The translations under genes were made by a program, and so were the position numbers. The notes below the pieces were generated by a model that did no database searches, was not told the DNA's origin, and saw only the letters and a list, made by a program, of their open reading frames with translations. Of a DNA stretch of 38,769 nucleotides, positions 24,133 through 32,170 are shown piece by piece. The stretch's first letter is position 1; every line of letters begins with the position of its first letter. The stretch is from Clostridia bacterium (GTDB taxonomy: Bacteria; Bacillota; Clostridia; Christensenellales; Borkfalkiaceae). Where the stretch lies: NCBI GenBank assembly GCA_017463145.1, contig JAFTPR010000009.1:1-38769 (forward strand), read 5' to 3'.

Positions 24133-24711
24133 ATGTTGGTATCCGAATTGATTGATAAAAAGGTGTTTGTCGGAAAAACGTTGCGCGGTGTTGCGCTTGG
24201 GGTGGGTGTTTCTTTGAAAACGTCCGCTGTAAAATATTTACTTTGCGCCAATATCGAACATCATTCCAAGATGAACCCACAGGCAGACTTTGCCGTAAGT
24301 GTTTCCGCCATAGAACGGATAGGGGAAGAGGGGATTGTGCTTTCCAAACTCCGTACGCTGTTTCCGAAAAATTGTGCAAAACTATTTTTGCAAAGACCTG
24401 TATTTTCGGAAGAGGGGCTGTTTCTTGGCGGGCTTGTCGATTTAGAACTTCGGGAATTTACGATAGTAAAATTGTATACCGACCGAGGTGGAGCGTATCC
24501 GTTTTCGGCTGTTGCGGCGGCAACGGATGCCGTAATTTTGAAAAAAATGCCTCCGTATCCAATCGGTCAACGCATACCTGCCTACGCCTCTTTGCGTATT
24601 TTACACAAAGAAGAGCCTGTTGTTACGCGTTCGGTTTTAAAAGAGGCAATGCGTAAGCAAAGCCTTGTCCGTTTTACGCTTTCTTTGCCGCCGTTTGAGG
24701 AGTCACTATAA
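24133..24711 (+). CDS. PRC-barrel-like protein of unknown function
   Basis: The 192-residue soluble protein begins MLVSELIDKKVFVGKTLRGV, which resembles the PRC-barrel start seen in YlmC/YmxH-type proteins. A second barrel-like segment with the same strand pattern is seen near 98-138 (GLFLGGLVDLELREFTIVKL, then AAATDAVIL). PRC barrels serve as small ligand- or partner-binding modules; no catalytic motif is visible. Start ATG 24133 has GAGGTGA six bases upstream. The 3' end overlaps the convergent gene by six bases. The family assignment is by pattern only and the function is unknown. Confidence 0.55.
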   Translation: MLVSELIDKKVFVGKTLRGVALGVGVSLKTSAVKYLLCANIEHHSKMNPQADFAVSVSAIERIGEEGIVLSKLRTLFPKNCAKLFLQRPVFSEEGLFLGGLVDLELREFTIVKLYTDRGGAYPFSAVAAATDAVILKKMPPYPIGQRIPAYASLRILHKEEPVVTRSVLKEAMRKQSLVRFTLSLPPFEESL

Positions 24712-25158
24712 AGAGTACTTTGCCGAGAGTTTCAATATCCGTCCGAATGCGTCGCTGAGCAGACGCACGTCGGAGGCGGTAAAACGTTCCTTTTTTAAGC
24801 AAAGCTCGAAAAGTCCTGCAATTTCGGAGATTTCAAGGCTTTCCGCTTTGGTGAGCGGCGCGGAGGCGACTTTTGTAAGGAGCGCTCTTGCGTAGGAGAG
24901 GTCAAGACCTTCGATCGTTTCTTCGTCTTTTAAGCAAAGCGCGTTGTTCAACCGTTCCCGTACGTAAGCATTGTCCCTGTCGGGTAAAGTGAATTGCAAT
25001 GCCCGTTCCGTTTGTGCGCGGGCATATTTTCTTGCTTTAATCTTGCGTGCCAACGTGATGATGCCGCTGACTGCAAAGCATACCGCGCCGATACAAAGTG
25101 CAATCGCCGCGCATTTTCCGCACGGCGCAAACGTTTTGAAAAAATTGTTCCACCACAT
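24706..25158 (-). CDS. Small membrane-anchored protein of unknown function
   Basis: A 150-residue protein with one clear N-terminal transmembrane helix (~16-38, AAIALCIGAVCFAVSGIITL), a basic juxtamembrane run (ARKIKARKYARAQ) and a helical, charged cytoplasmic domain with no family I recognise. Two short clusters of cysteines flank the membrane segment (CGKC at 13-16). The ribosome site is weak (GGGA, eight bases before ATG 25158). A possible promoter on the - strand is TTGTTT, 17 bases, TATAAA in the ~60 bases upstream. It overlaps the PRC-barrel gene tail to tail by six bases. Confidence 0.7.
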   Translation of the reverse strand: MWWNNFFKTFAPCGKCAAIALCIGAVCFAVSGIITLARKIKARKYARAQTERALQFTLPDRDNAYVRERLNNALCLKDEETIEGLDLSYARALLTKVASAPLTKAESLEISEIAGLFELCLKKERFTASDVRLLSDAFGRILKLSAKYSL

Positions 25159-25262
25159 ATTGAAAATCCCGTTTTTGTTTTATAGGGCGGATTATTGCCA
25201 AAAACAAGGCGTGGATCTTGTGGTATTTTGTCGGGTTATTACGCTTTTTGTCAAATGAGATA

Positions 25263-25295
25263 CGCCCCGTTTGCGGTAATACCGCAAACGGGGCG
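25263..25295. terminator. Strong 15-bp hairpin downstream of rpe
   Basis: CGCCCCGTTTGCGGT and ACCGCAAACGGGGCG form a perfect 15-bp stem with a 3-base loop. It lies 19 bases past the rpe stop and would end the SIS-DeoR-transaldolase-rpe operon, yet its T-rich side (CGTTTTCTTG) is on the + strand. It may work in both directions, or protect the rpe mRNA 3' end instead. Confidence 0.65.
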
Positions 25296-25313
25296 CGTTT
25301 TCTTGTTGAAATA

Positions 25314-25964
25314 TTATGCTTCAAGGGCGCTGATAAACGCTGCTTTGTCCTCGGCTTTCAAACAAGCCGAGCCTGCCACGAGTACGTTTGCGCCGTTCTC
25401 TTTGCAAACGGGAGCGGTTTTTATGTCAACGCCGCCGTCCACTTCGATATGGCAAGTGGGATTGACTTTTGCTAAGGTTTGTTTCAGCCAAGCCACTTTC
25501 GGCATCATATCTGCCATAAAGCTTTGTCCGCCGAAGCCTGGCTCAACCGTCATTACCAACACAAGCGCGCACTTTTCAAGGTACGGCTCGATTGTTTCAA
25601 TCGGGGTTTTGGGTTTTACAACGATCCCCGGTTTTACGCCGTATTCCGCTATTTTATCAAGCGTAGCCGAAATATTTTCGGGCGTGTCCGCTTCTACGTG
25701 TACGGTGAGATAGTCTGCGCCCGCTTTACAGAACTGTTCGACGTAGCGAAGGGGGCGGTCAATCATCAAATGTACGTCCAAAATGCGGTTGGTGATTTTA
25801 CGGAGCGCGGAAACGGTCGAATACCCGAAAGAAAAGTTGGGCACGAACAAGCCGTCCATCACGTCTACGTGAAACCATTTTGCGCCTGCGCTTTCCAATA
25901 GTCGCACGTCCCGTTCCATATGCATAGGGTCAGCCGCTAACAAAGAGGGGGCTACGATATTCAT
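25314..25964 (-). CDS. rpe: Ribulose-phosphate 3-epimerase family protein
   Basis: Rpe interconverts ribulose-5-phosphate and xylulose-5-phosphate; relatives act on allulose-6-phosphate and tetrulose-phosphates. The 216-residue TIM barrel shows the family set: MNIVAPSLLAAD at the start, HVDVMDGLFVPN (metal His/Asp), LDVHLMI, MTVEPGFGGQ and VDGGV with the second metal aspartate. I chose ATG 25964 because AAGGAG lies six bases upstream and the family begins at this point; an in-frame upstream extension runs into the transaldolase gene. It is the last gene of a four-gene - strand operon, 10 bases after the transaldolase. In this context it may be a pathway-specific paralogue rather than the housekeeping enzyme. 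Confidence 0.92.
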   Translation of the reverse strand: MNIVAPSLLAADPMHMERDVRLLESAGAKWFHVDVMDGLFVPNFSFGYSTVSALRKITNRILDVHLMIDRPLRYVEQFCKAGADYLTVHVEADTPENISATLDKIAEYGVKPGIVVKPKTPIETIEPYLEKCALVLVMTVEPGFGGQSFMADMMPKVAWLKQTLAKVNPTCHIEVDGGVDIKTAPVCKENGANVLVAGSACLKAEDKAAFISALEA

Positions 25965-25974
25965 ACGCTTCTCC

Positions 25975-26655
25975 TTATTGGCAATCGAGCATGGTTTTGC
26001 CTTCGCCGCAAAGCTTTTCAAAATCGGTGATGAAATCTTCAACGGCGCTCGTTACGCAAGCGTTTTTGATGAGGTTTTCAATTACGTCGGGCGCAACCGT
26101 CGCCGCGCCTACGCCGTATGCGCAAAGCTCTTGTACTTGGTTGGAGTTTTTGAAGCTTGCCGCAAGAATTTGGGTTTTGAAACCGTTGTTATCGAAGATG
26201 TCTTGAATCATTTTCGTACTGTCGATACCGTTTGCGCCGAGATTGTCGATACGGTTGACGTACGGAGCGGCGTAGTCTGCGCCTGCTTTTGCCGCAAGGT
26301 AAGCTTGCATAGGCGTATAGATTGCCGTTGCGGTGATTTTAAATCCTTCTTTGGAAAGCGCCTTCATTGCTTTTAAGCCCTCGGGAATGGTAGGAACTTT
26401 AATATAGGTGTTTTTACCTAAGATTTCTGCCATTTTATGCGCTTCCTCAATCATTCCTTCCGCCGTGCGGGAGATGACTTGCGCGTGCAATTCCGCATCC
26501 TCTCCGATATACGCGCGGATTTCTTTGAGTACCTCGTAAGGGTTGCGTCCGCTCTTTGCAAGAATCGAGGGGTTTGTGGTTACGCCGTCGATAGGATAGT
26601 ATTGGTAGATTGTCTTGATTTTTTCGATGTTTGCGTCATCAATAAGCAGTTTCAT
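25975..26655 (-). CDS. Transaldolase / fructose-6-phosphate aldolase-like (FSA type)
   Basis: A class I aldolase of the small TalC/FSA type, 226 residues. The Schiff-base lysine is K86 in TYIKVP, at the same place as in E. coli FSA. Other family marks are IDDANIEKI near the start, DGVTTNPSI (24-31), TATAIYTPMQAYLAAKAGAD and APYVNRIDN. Such enzymes transfer or release dihydroxyacetone units from ketose phosphates; members of this size also serve dedicated pathways such as sulfoquinovose breakdown. GAGGT precedes ATG 26655. It sits between the DeoR gene and rpe in one operon, which argues for a specific catabolic role. Confidence 0.9.
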   Translation of the reverse strand: MKLLIDDANIEKIKTIYQYYPIDGVTTNPSILAKSGRNPYEVLKEIRAYIGEDAELHAQVISRTAEGMIEEAHKMAEILGKNTYIKVPTIPEGLKAMKALSKEGFKITATAIYTPMQAYLAAKAGADYAAPYVNRIDNLGANGIDSTKMIQDIFDNNGFKTQILAASFKNSNQVQELCAYGVGAATVAPDVIENLIKNACVTSAVEDFITDFEKLCGEGKTMLDCQ

Positions 26656-26670
26656 AAGATACCTCGTATA

Positions 26671-27387
26671 TTAAGATTTTTTATTTGTCAAAATTTTTAT
26701 TTTGTCGTCGCGGCGGCATACGAAAGAGAAGCCTGTGCGACCGATTTTCGTTTGATCTGCAACAATCAGTACTTTTTTGGAACGGGCGATCATAATGCGG
26801 TCGATAATCGCTTCTTCTGCATGACAGGTTGATATTTCGCCGTCCGCGCTTACGCCGTCTACGGACAGGATTGCCCAATCTGCGCCAAAGCGGTTCAAGT
26901 GTTCCTGCGTGTCCGCGCCGTATGTAAAATTGCTGCGGGAGTTGATTGCCCCGCCTAGCAAGATTACGCGGAAAGAGGGAATTGCGCCCAGCGTGGTTGC
27001 AACGGAAAGCGAATTTGTAACAACGCTTAAATTGTTTTTGTTTTTCAATTCTTCCGCAAATAACAGGGTTGTCGTGCCCGAATTGATAAACAGCGTGTCG
27101 CCGTCCTGTATTAGTTGCGCGGCAGAACGGGCGATTTCCCGTTTTTGTTCGTAGTATTGTATGGAGGAGGGGAGAGTGTCGTTGCCGCCCGGTAATACTG
27201 CGCCGCCTGCCATACGGATAAGCTTACCCTCGTTTGCCAATACGTCTAAATCGTTACGAATCGTGACGAGAGAGGCGTTGAGCCGTTGGCTCAGGTCCGC
27301 AATGTATACTTTCTGTTCCTTATATAAAATGTCTAATATTTTATTTCGTCTGACACCGATCTTGCTCTTTCCGTTTTCCCCTGTCAT
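26671..27387 (-). CDS. DeoR-family transcriptional repressor
   Basis: A 238-residue sugar-operon repressor. The N-terminal winged helix-turn-helix has the family pattern RRNKILDILYKEQKVYIADL, then ASLVTIRNDLDVLANEGKLI, ending in the hinge MAGGAVLP. The C-terminal DeoRC effector domain has FINSGTTTLLFAEEL, VVTNSL and a phosphosugar-type IGRTGFSFV segment. Such regulators usually sense a phosphorylated intermediate of the pathway they control. The ribosome site GGGAG lies in the end of the preceding SIS gene, and the gap is four bases. It is the only intact regulator in the 25.3-35.7 kb sugar locus, so it is the best candidate for controlling all three operons. Confidence 0.92.
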   Translation of the reverse strand: MTGENGKSKIGVRRNKILDILYKEQKVYIADLSQRLNASLVTIRNDLDVLANEGKLIRMAGGAVLPGGNDTLPSSIQYYEQKREIARSAAQLIQDGDTLFINSGTTTLLFAEELKNKNNLSVVTNSLSVATTLGAIPSFRVILLGGAINSRSNFTYGADTQEHLNRFGADWAILSVDGVSADGEISTCHAEEAIIDRIMIARSKKVLIVADQTKIGRTGFSFVCRRDDKIKILTNKKS

Positions 27388-27391
27388 AGGT

Positions 27392-27997
27392 TTATTCTCC
27401 CTTTTTATTCAGCCGTTCGCCGACTGCACCGCCCGGATGGATAAGGGCAAATTGTTCGCTACGATAGGCGGTTTCTTCGATAATTGCCGCTTGTAAAGCG
27501 TGGAATATCATACAAAGCGCCGTCGTGCTCGTCGTGCCTTGCATATTATATTTATCCGTTTCGCGGTTGACGTACTGTTTGAGTACGACGTCTGCCGATT
27601 TAGCCAAAGGGGAATCGAGATTCTCCGTGACCGTAATAACGGAAACGCCTTTTGCTTTACAAATGTCGAGGATAGGGAACAGCTCTTTCGTTGCGCCGCC
27701 GCGGGATGCAAAGACCATTACGTCGCCTTTTTGTAAAAAGCCGCTTCCGCCGTGTACCGCTTCTGCGGGGGAGATAAAACGGGCGGGGCGTTCGATACAG
27801 CACATTAAATGCGCGAAATGTTGGCAAATAATGCCCGAATGACCGCAACCTGCCGCGCCGATACGCTCCGCTGAGGATAAAAGGGCTACCGCCTGGGAAA
27901 AAGCCTCCTCGTCAAAGTACTTTTTCATCTCGCTGATACATTCGGCTTCGATATCGTATGCCGCTTTTGCGGCGTTTAATGCGTTTTCACTCAACAT
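27392..27997 (-). CDS. SIS-domain sugar-phosphate isomerase (KpsF/HxlB-like)
   Basis: A 201-residue single SIS domain, the phosphosugar-binding fold of arabinose-5-phosphate isomerases (KdsD/GutQ) and 6-phospho-3-hexuloisomerase. Landmarks are GAAGCGHSGIICQHFAHL (49-66), SPAEAVHGGSGFL, FASRGGATKEL, VITVTENLDSPLAKSADV and the C-terminal HPGGAVGERL. In KdsD the first loop reads GVGKSG; here it is GCGHSG. The CBS pair of KdsD is absent. AAGGAG precedes ATG 27997. It is the first gene of the SIS-DeoR-transaldolase-rpe operon and likely an aldose-ketose phosphate isomerase of that pathway. Confidence 0.85.
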   Translation of the reverse strand: MLSENALNAAKAAYDIEAECISEMKKYFDEEAFSQAVALLSSAERIGAAGCGHSGIICQHFAHLMCCIERPARFISPAEAVHGGSGFLQKGDVMVFASRGGATKELFPILDICKAKGVSVITVTENLDSPLAKSADVVLKQYVNRETDKYNMQGTTSTTALCMIFHALQAAIIEETAYRSEQFALIHPGGAVGERLNKKGE

Positions 27998-28037
27998 AAC
28001 GTTTACACTCCTTATAGGGACTTAACTGACAATATAT

Positions 28038-28066
28038 ATTATAGCACGTTTGCGGCTTTTTGGCAA
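28038..28066 (-). promoter_or_regulatory. Sigma-A promoter of the SIS-DeoR-transaldolase-rpe operon
   Basis: On the - strand TTGCCA (28066-28061), a 17-base spacer and TATAAT (28043-28038). The -10 overlaps a 10-bp palindrome AATATATATT (28031-28040) that could bind a repressor. Confidence 0.75.
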
Positions 28067-28147
28067 GCAAAATTTTGCGAAAAGAAAATAATTTTTTCCA
28101 ATTACAAAAAACGGTATTGGTTTTTGAAAAAAATTGCCTTAAAATTC

Positions 28148-28176
28148 TTGACTAAATTAAAAAAAAGATGTATACT
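28148..28176 (+). promoter_or_regulatory. Sigma-A promoter of the TIM-YjbQ-AEC-FGGY operon
   Basis: TTGACT (28148-28153), a 17-base spacer and TATACT (28171-28176). The sequence 28144-28183 matches the - strand promoter at 35753-35714 at 33 of 40 positions, which suggests common control. Confidence 0.8.
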
Positions 28177-28216
28177 ATAATCGATACTTATGAAACAAAA
28201 AAAGAGGTTGTTTACT

Positions 28217-28915
28217 ATGAATGAAAAAAGAGTGAAATTGCCGTTTTTCGAGATTGGACCTAAATCCTATTTATACGGGGACGATATCCTTGATTTGGCG
28301 AAAGCGGCGGACGCGGCTTCGGAAAAATACGGCGTGGATATTATTTTCACAACGCCGATTGTGGATATCCGTCGCGTAAGAGAAGCGACGAAAAATATTC
28401 ACGTATTTGCGCCGCATATGGATCCAATCGTACCCGGCAGAGGACTTGCTGACGTATTGCCCGAATCGCTTGTGGCGGCGGGTGCGGACGGCGTAATGCT
28501 TAACCACGTGGAAAAACCGATTTCTTTTGAAACGTTGGAAGCGACGATTAAGAGAGCGAACGAGGTGGGCTTGACGACAATTGTTTGCGCCGATTCCCTT
28601 GCGGAGGCAAGCAAGATTGCCACGCTTGCTCCCGATATTATCGTTGCCGAACCGTCCGAATTGATCGGTACGGGCGTGAGCGTCGGTAAGGAGTACGTGG
28701 AGGCTGCCACAAAATCTGTCAAGGACGTGAATGCGGATATTTTGGTGCTTACCGCCGCAGGTATTTCCAACGGCGAGGACGTGTACAATACGATTATTGC
28801 GGGTGCTGATGCAACGGGTTCTTCGTCGGGTGTGGCGAAGGCGAAAGACCGGGCGGCTATGGTAGACGAAATGATCAGCGCTGTTCGTCGCGCTTGGGAC
28901 GAACGTCATCAATAA
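28217..28915 (+). CDS. Triose-phosphate isomerase-like sugar-phosphate isomerase
   Basis: A 232-residue TIM-family enzyme, closer in length and motifs to archaeal TIM than to the ~250-residue bacterial glycolytic enzyme. Visible residues are K16 (EIGPKSYL), the electrophile H97 with E99-K100 (NHVEK), the catalytic base E145 in AEPSELIGTG, and the phosphate loop GSSSGV (201-206). Such paralogues isomerise tetrulose phosphates in erythritol/threitol pathways (the EryH/LerI group), so a non-glycolytic role is likely here. I chose ATG 28217 because AAAGAGG (28200-28206) precedes it; the in-frame ATG 28190 lies only ~7 bases from the predicted transcription start and has no ribosome site. Confidence 0.85.
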   Translation: MNEKRVKLPFFEIGPKSYLYGDDILDLAKAADAASEKYGVDIIFTTPIVDIRRVREATKNIHVFAPHMDPIVPGRGLADVLPESLVAAGADGVMLNHVEKPISFETLEATIKRANEVGLTTIVCADSLAEASKIATLAPDIIVAEPSELIGTGVSVGKEYVEAATKSVKDVNADILVLTAAGISNGEDVYNTIIAGADATGSSSGVAKAKDRAAMVDEMISAVRRAWDERHQ

Positions 28916-28958
28916 AGAAAACAAAAATAATATATAAAAAATTTCGGAGGATAAAAAA

Positions 28959-29579
28959 ATGGAATTCAAAATTTATCAAAAAGAGTTGGAATTGCAATCG
29001 AGAGGCTGGATCCCCACGTTCCACGACATCTCGAAAGAAGTGAACGAGATCGTTGCTGCTTCGGGTATTAAGAACGGTACGGTTGCTATCGTTTCCCACC
29101 ACACGACGTGCTCGGTTATGGTGCAAGAATGTTCGCACGATATCGATTCGTTCGACCTTGAATATTTGCAGAACGACCTGCTCGATATTATTCGCAAGAT
29201 GATCCCCGACTACACGAAAGAGGGCGACTACCGTCACCCCGGTCCTATTCACGCAAAGTACGGCCGTCACGTAAACGAACCGGGCGACTTCTCCTCAATG
29301 AACACGGACGGACATCTTCGTTCTTGCTTCTTCGGCAGAAGCGAAACCATGACGATTAAAGACGGCGTTGTAGACGGCGGAAGATTTGCGCATATCTACT
29401 TCATTGACTGGGACCACGTGCTTGCGCGTCGTCGTCAAGTGAATATTACGGTTATGGGTACGGCAGAAGACGTAGGCGACCGCAAGTGGAACAACGGCGA
29501 AGTGATCGACACGAAGCACAAGTTCACGGAAGAAGAAAAAGCGTACGATATTCACTACGATTTGCAACAACAACGTTAA
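28959..29579 (+). CDS. YjbQ/UPF0047-family protein
   Basis: A 206-residue member of the YjbQ (UPF0047) family, a trimeric jelly-roll-like fold with a conserved His/metal pocket; some members have weak thiamine-phosphate synthase activity but the true role is unknown. Family marks are FHDISKEVNEIVAASGIKNG, SHHTTCSVMVQE (47-58) and DGHLRSCFFGRS with TMTIKDG. It is about 65 residues longer than the usual ~135-140, with an insertion containing DYRHPGPIHAKYGRHVNEP and a charged C-terminal tail. The codons are noticeably biased toward C-ending forms compared with its neighbours, a sign of high expression. GGAGG lies eight bases before ATG 28959. Placement between an isomerase and a sugar transporter suggests a catalytic or mutarotase-like role (inference). 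Confidence 0.82.
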   Translation: MEFKIYQKELELQSRGWIPTFHDISKEVNEIVAASGIKNGTVAIVSHHTTCSVMVQECSHDIDSFDLEYLQNDLLDIIRKMIPDYTKEGDYRHPGPIHAKYGRHVNEPGDFSSMNTDGHLRSCFFGRSETMTIKDGVVDGGRFAHIYFIDWDHVLARRRQVNITVMGTAEDVGDRKWNNGEVIDTKHKFTEEEKAYDIHYDLQQQR

Positions 29580-29601
29580 TCGCAAAGAAATTTCAGTAAA
29601 G

Positions 29602-29640
29602 ATTGTCAAACCGTATGTTTGTGCGGTTTGACAATTTTCT
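29602..29640 (+). terminator. Intra-operon terminator / attenuator
   Basis: ATTGTCAAACCG and CGGTTTGACAAT pair in a perfect 12-bp stem (29602-29635), followed by TTTTCT. It stands 22 bases after the YjbQ gene and before the transporter gene, so it probably lowers expression of the distal genes relative to TIM and YjbQ. Confidence 0.75.
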
Positions 29641-29672
29641 ATAAGCCCGTTTTTAAGAGAGGTTTGAAACGT

Positions 29673-30665
29673 ATGGAATTGTTTTTAACCACGTTGCAAC
29701 AGGTAGCCGTATTGTTGATTTTTATTTTCGTGGGATATTTTCTCCGCAAAAAAGAGGTTATCAGCGAAAGCGGCAAAAAGGATCTTGCAAAGCTGTTGGC
29801 GAATTTGTTTGCTCCTTGTTACAGCGCAATGAGTTTGTCCACGATTATCAACGTAAAACAGATAGGGCAATATCTTTCGCTTATTTTGGCAGGTGCGGCA
29901 GTCACGGTGTTTGGGGTGTTGATATCGATTGTGTTGACGAAACCGTTGACAAAAGATAAATTGCAACGCAATATTTTGATATATGCGCTTGCATTCAGTA
30001 ATATCGGTTATTTCGGATATCCCGTCGTTGCTGCAATTTTCGGTGAGGTTATGCGCGCGCAGATGATGATGTTCTGCCTGCCTATGTCCGTGGCAATCAA
30101 TACGTACGGTTATCATATCCTTACTTCGGGTGTGGGGCAAACGGAAGAAACACCGAAATTTTCTCAACGGATCTCTTTCCTTTGGAAACCGCCCATGCTG
30201 GGATTTTACGCAGGTGTTATCCTTGGTTTGCTGTCTAGCGGGTTGAATTTTACTTTGCCAAAAATGCTTTTGGATATCTTATCTGTTGCAGGGCAATGCC
30301 AAAGCGCGCCCGCTATGCTCATTACGGGGGCGGTGCTTGCTAACGTGCCGTTCAAGCAGTTGTTTACTTCTTGGCGGCCGTACATTGTCGGCGCAATTAG
30401 GTTGCTTTGCCTGCCTTTATTGATGATGGGTGTATTTTGTCTTATCCGCTTATGTGGCGCGTCGGGCGCAATGTTTGCGCTCATATTCCGCCTTTCCGTA
30501 ATCGTATCTGCGCTCCCTGTGGGTATGAATACGGTTGTTTATCCCGAGTCTGTCGGGCAAGACAGTACAGAGGGCGCAAAGACGTGCTTTATGTCTTATC
30601 TTCTCGCCTTGGGAACAATGCCGCTGGTGTTTATGTTGATGGAAACAGTAGTGAAAATATTTTAA
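29673..30665 (+). CDS. AEC-family (auxin efflux carrier type) transporter
   Basis: A 330-residue integral membrane protein with about ten hydrophobic helices in two five-helix halves, the AEC/BART layout. The start MELFLTTLQQVAVLLIFIFV and the motif LLANLFAPCYSAMSLSTI are typical of the first repeat, and ALAFSNIGYFGYPV is the conserved unwound-helix motif. Bacterial AEC carriers move organic acids and related small solutes; the direction is not readable. I chose ATG 29673 because GAGAGG (29657-29662) precedes it; the in-frame upstream extension runs through the terminator hairpin. It lies between the YjbQ gene and a carbohydrate kinase, so it probably imports the substrate of the pathway. Confidence 0.88.
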   Translation: MELFLTTLQQVAVLLIFIFVGYFLRKKEVISESGKKDLAKLLANLFAPCYSAMSLSTIINVKQIGQYLSLILAGAAVTVFGVLISIVLTKPLTKDKLQRNILIYALAFSNIGYFGYPVVAAIFGEVMRAQMMMFCLPMSVAINTYGYHILTSGVGQTEETPKFSQRISFLWKPPMLGFYAGVILGLLSSGLNFTLPKMLLDILSVAGQCQSAPAMLITGAVLANVPFKQLFTSWRPYIVGAIRLLCLPLLMMGVFCLIRLCGASGAMFALIFRLSVIVSALPVGMNTVVYPESVGQDSTEGAKTCFMSYLLALGTMPLVFMLMETVVKIF

Positions 30666-30689
30666 CAGTAGTTTATCGGGAGTAATGCA

Positions 30690-32111
30690 ATGAAATATTT
30701 ATTGGGTATAGATATCGGTACAACCTCGTTGAAAGGATGTATATTCGACGAAAAGGGCAACGAGCTTGCCTCCGTTACCAAAGCGTATACGCTTATTACC
30801 GAGGGGGAACGGGTAGAGTTTCCCGCCGAACGGTATTTTGAGCTGTTTAAGGAAGCGTATGACGAGCTTGCCTCGCAATATCCAATCGACGCGTTTGCGA
30901 TTGACACGCAGGGCGAAACAATGATCTTTTTGGATAAAGAGGGCAAACCTCTTACGAATGCGATCGTATGGTTGGATAACCGCGCGGAAAAGGAAGCGAA
31001 AGCAATTGAAAAGCACTTTGGATTGCGTACCGTGTACGAGATTACAGGTCAAACGGAAGTTCCCGCGGGGTATCCTGCTTCTAAGGTGCTGTGGTTAAAA
31101 AACAACTGCCCCGAAGTGTTTGCAAAGTTGGATAAAATCCTTCTTTTGGAGGATTATCTTCTGTATCGTATCACGGGGAAATTTGTTTGCGAACGTTCGC
31201 TGTATTCCTCCACGTTGTATCTCGATATCCGTACGGGCAACTATTGGAAAGATATGCTCGATTTTATCGGTATTAGCGAAAGCTATTTGCCGACGTTGCA
31301 CGAAAGCGGTGAAAGAGTAGGCGAATATAACGGCGCAGTTGTCTGTACGGGCGCGCTTGATCAAATATCGGGATTTATCGGTTCGGGTATCGTCAAAGAG
31401 GGGAGCATTAGCGAAATGACGGGTACTGCGCTTGCCGTGTGCGCGCTTTCGCGCGTCATTCCGCCCTATTTCGAGGGAATAAAAGTACCTGCGTATTACG
31501 TTGCCAAAGGCAAGTATTGCTTGTTGATGTGGGCGCCTACAGCGGGTATGGTAATGGAATGGTACAGAAAGAATTTTTACGACAACGCCGATTATAAGCG
31601 TATTAATGAGGAGGCGGAAAACGTGCCGCTCGGTTCGGAGGGGCTTGTGGTATCCCCCAATATGCGCGGAAGCGTTATGCCTGAAAACGATTCGGAGCTC
31701 AAAGGCGGCGTATACGGTATTGATTTGAAGCATACACGCGGACATTTTACGCATGCCATTATGGAAGGGATTGCTTGTTTGTTACGACAATACCTTGAAT
31801 ACCTTGCATTGCCCGTGGAAGAAGTTATTTCTATTGGCGGCGGTGCGAAAAGCCCGCTGTGGTTGCAGATCAAAGCGGATATTACAGGTAAGAAAGTGGT
31901 TACGTTAAAAAATAAAGAAACGGGCTGTTTGGGAACGGCAATCTATGCAGGCTACGGCTATGGTATGTATCAGGATATCGATAGCGCCGTACAAGATTTG
32001 GTAGAAAGAAAGAGTGAAACGAAACCCTCTGCCAAGAAATCGGTTGCAGATGCGGTGTATCAAAGATATATAGCCTTAGACGGGCTGTTCTTAAAAAGAG
32101 AAGGTTTGTAA
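30690..32111 (+). CDS. FGGY-family carbohydrate kinase
   Basis: A 473-residue sugar or polyol kinase of the FGGY (xylulokinase/glycerol kinase) family. The N-terminal phosphate-1 motif is GIDIGTTSLKG (6-16), the substrate-side motif is AIDTQGETMIFLD, and IVWLDNRAEKE is the family's first signature. The C-terminal half has the second actin-like domain with GGGAKSPLWLQIKADITGK and CLGTAIYAGYG. The length is close to the usual ~490-500. The substrate is probably a ketose or polyol; with a TIM-like isomerase and transaldolase beside it, a tetritol, pentulose or hexulose is plausible. GGGAG precedes ATG 30690. It is the last gene of the + operon. Confidence 0.92.
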   Translation: MKYLLGIDIGTTSLKGCIFDEKGNELASVTKAYTLITEGERVEFPAERYFELFKEAYDELASQYPIDAFAIDTQGETMIFLDKEGKPLTNAIVWLDNRAEKEAKAIEKHFGLRTVYEITGQTEVPAGYPASKVLWLKNNCPEVFAKLDKILLLEDYLLYRITGKFVCERSLYSSTLYLDIRTGNYWKDMLDFIGISESYLPTLHESGERVGEYNGAVVCTGALDQISGFIGSGIVKEGSISEMTGTALAVCALSRVIPPYFEGIKVPAYYVAKGKYCLLMWAPTAGMVMEWYRKNFYDNADYKRINEEAENVPLGSEGLVVSPNMRGSVMPENDSELKGGVYGIDLKHTRGHFTHAIMEGIACLLRQYLEYLALPVEEVISIGGGAKSPLWLQIKADITGKKVVTLKNKETGCLGTAIYAGYGYGMYQDIDSAVQDLVERKSETKPSAKKSVADAVYQRYIALDGLFLKREGL

Positions 32112-32123
32112 CAATAATGAAAA

Positions 32124-32160
32124 AACACCCGATTGCGTATGAAACGCAATCGGGTGTTTT
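32124..32160. terminator. Bidirectional terminator between convergent sugar operons
   Basis: AAACACCCGATTGCGT and ACGCAATCGGGTGTTT form a perfect 16-bp stem with loop ATGAA, flanked by an A run and T-rich sequence. It serves the FGGY kinase gene (+) and the ceramidase-family gene (-). Confidence 0.9.
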
Positions 32161-32170
32161 ATGTTAAGTT

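Noticed and set aside
28190-28216. Earlier in-frame ATG for the TIM-like gene
   Set aside because: It lies about seven bases after the predicted transcription start with no ribosome site, while ATG 28217 has AAAGAGG upstream and matches the family's start.
25314-32111. Sulfoquinovose (sulfo-transaldolase) pathway
   Set aside because: SIS isomerase plus FSA-type transaldolase resembles that pathway, but no sulfoquinovosidase, sulfolactaldehyde enzyme or sulfonate exporter is seen, and an FGGY kinase, TIM and amino-sugar genes are present instead.
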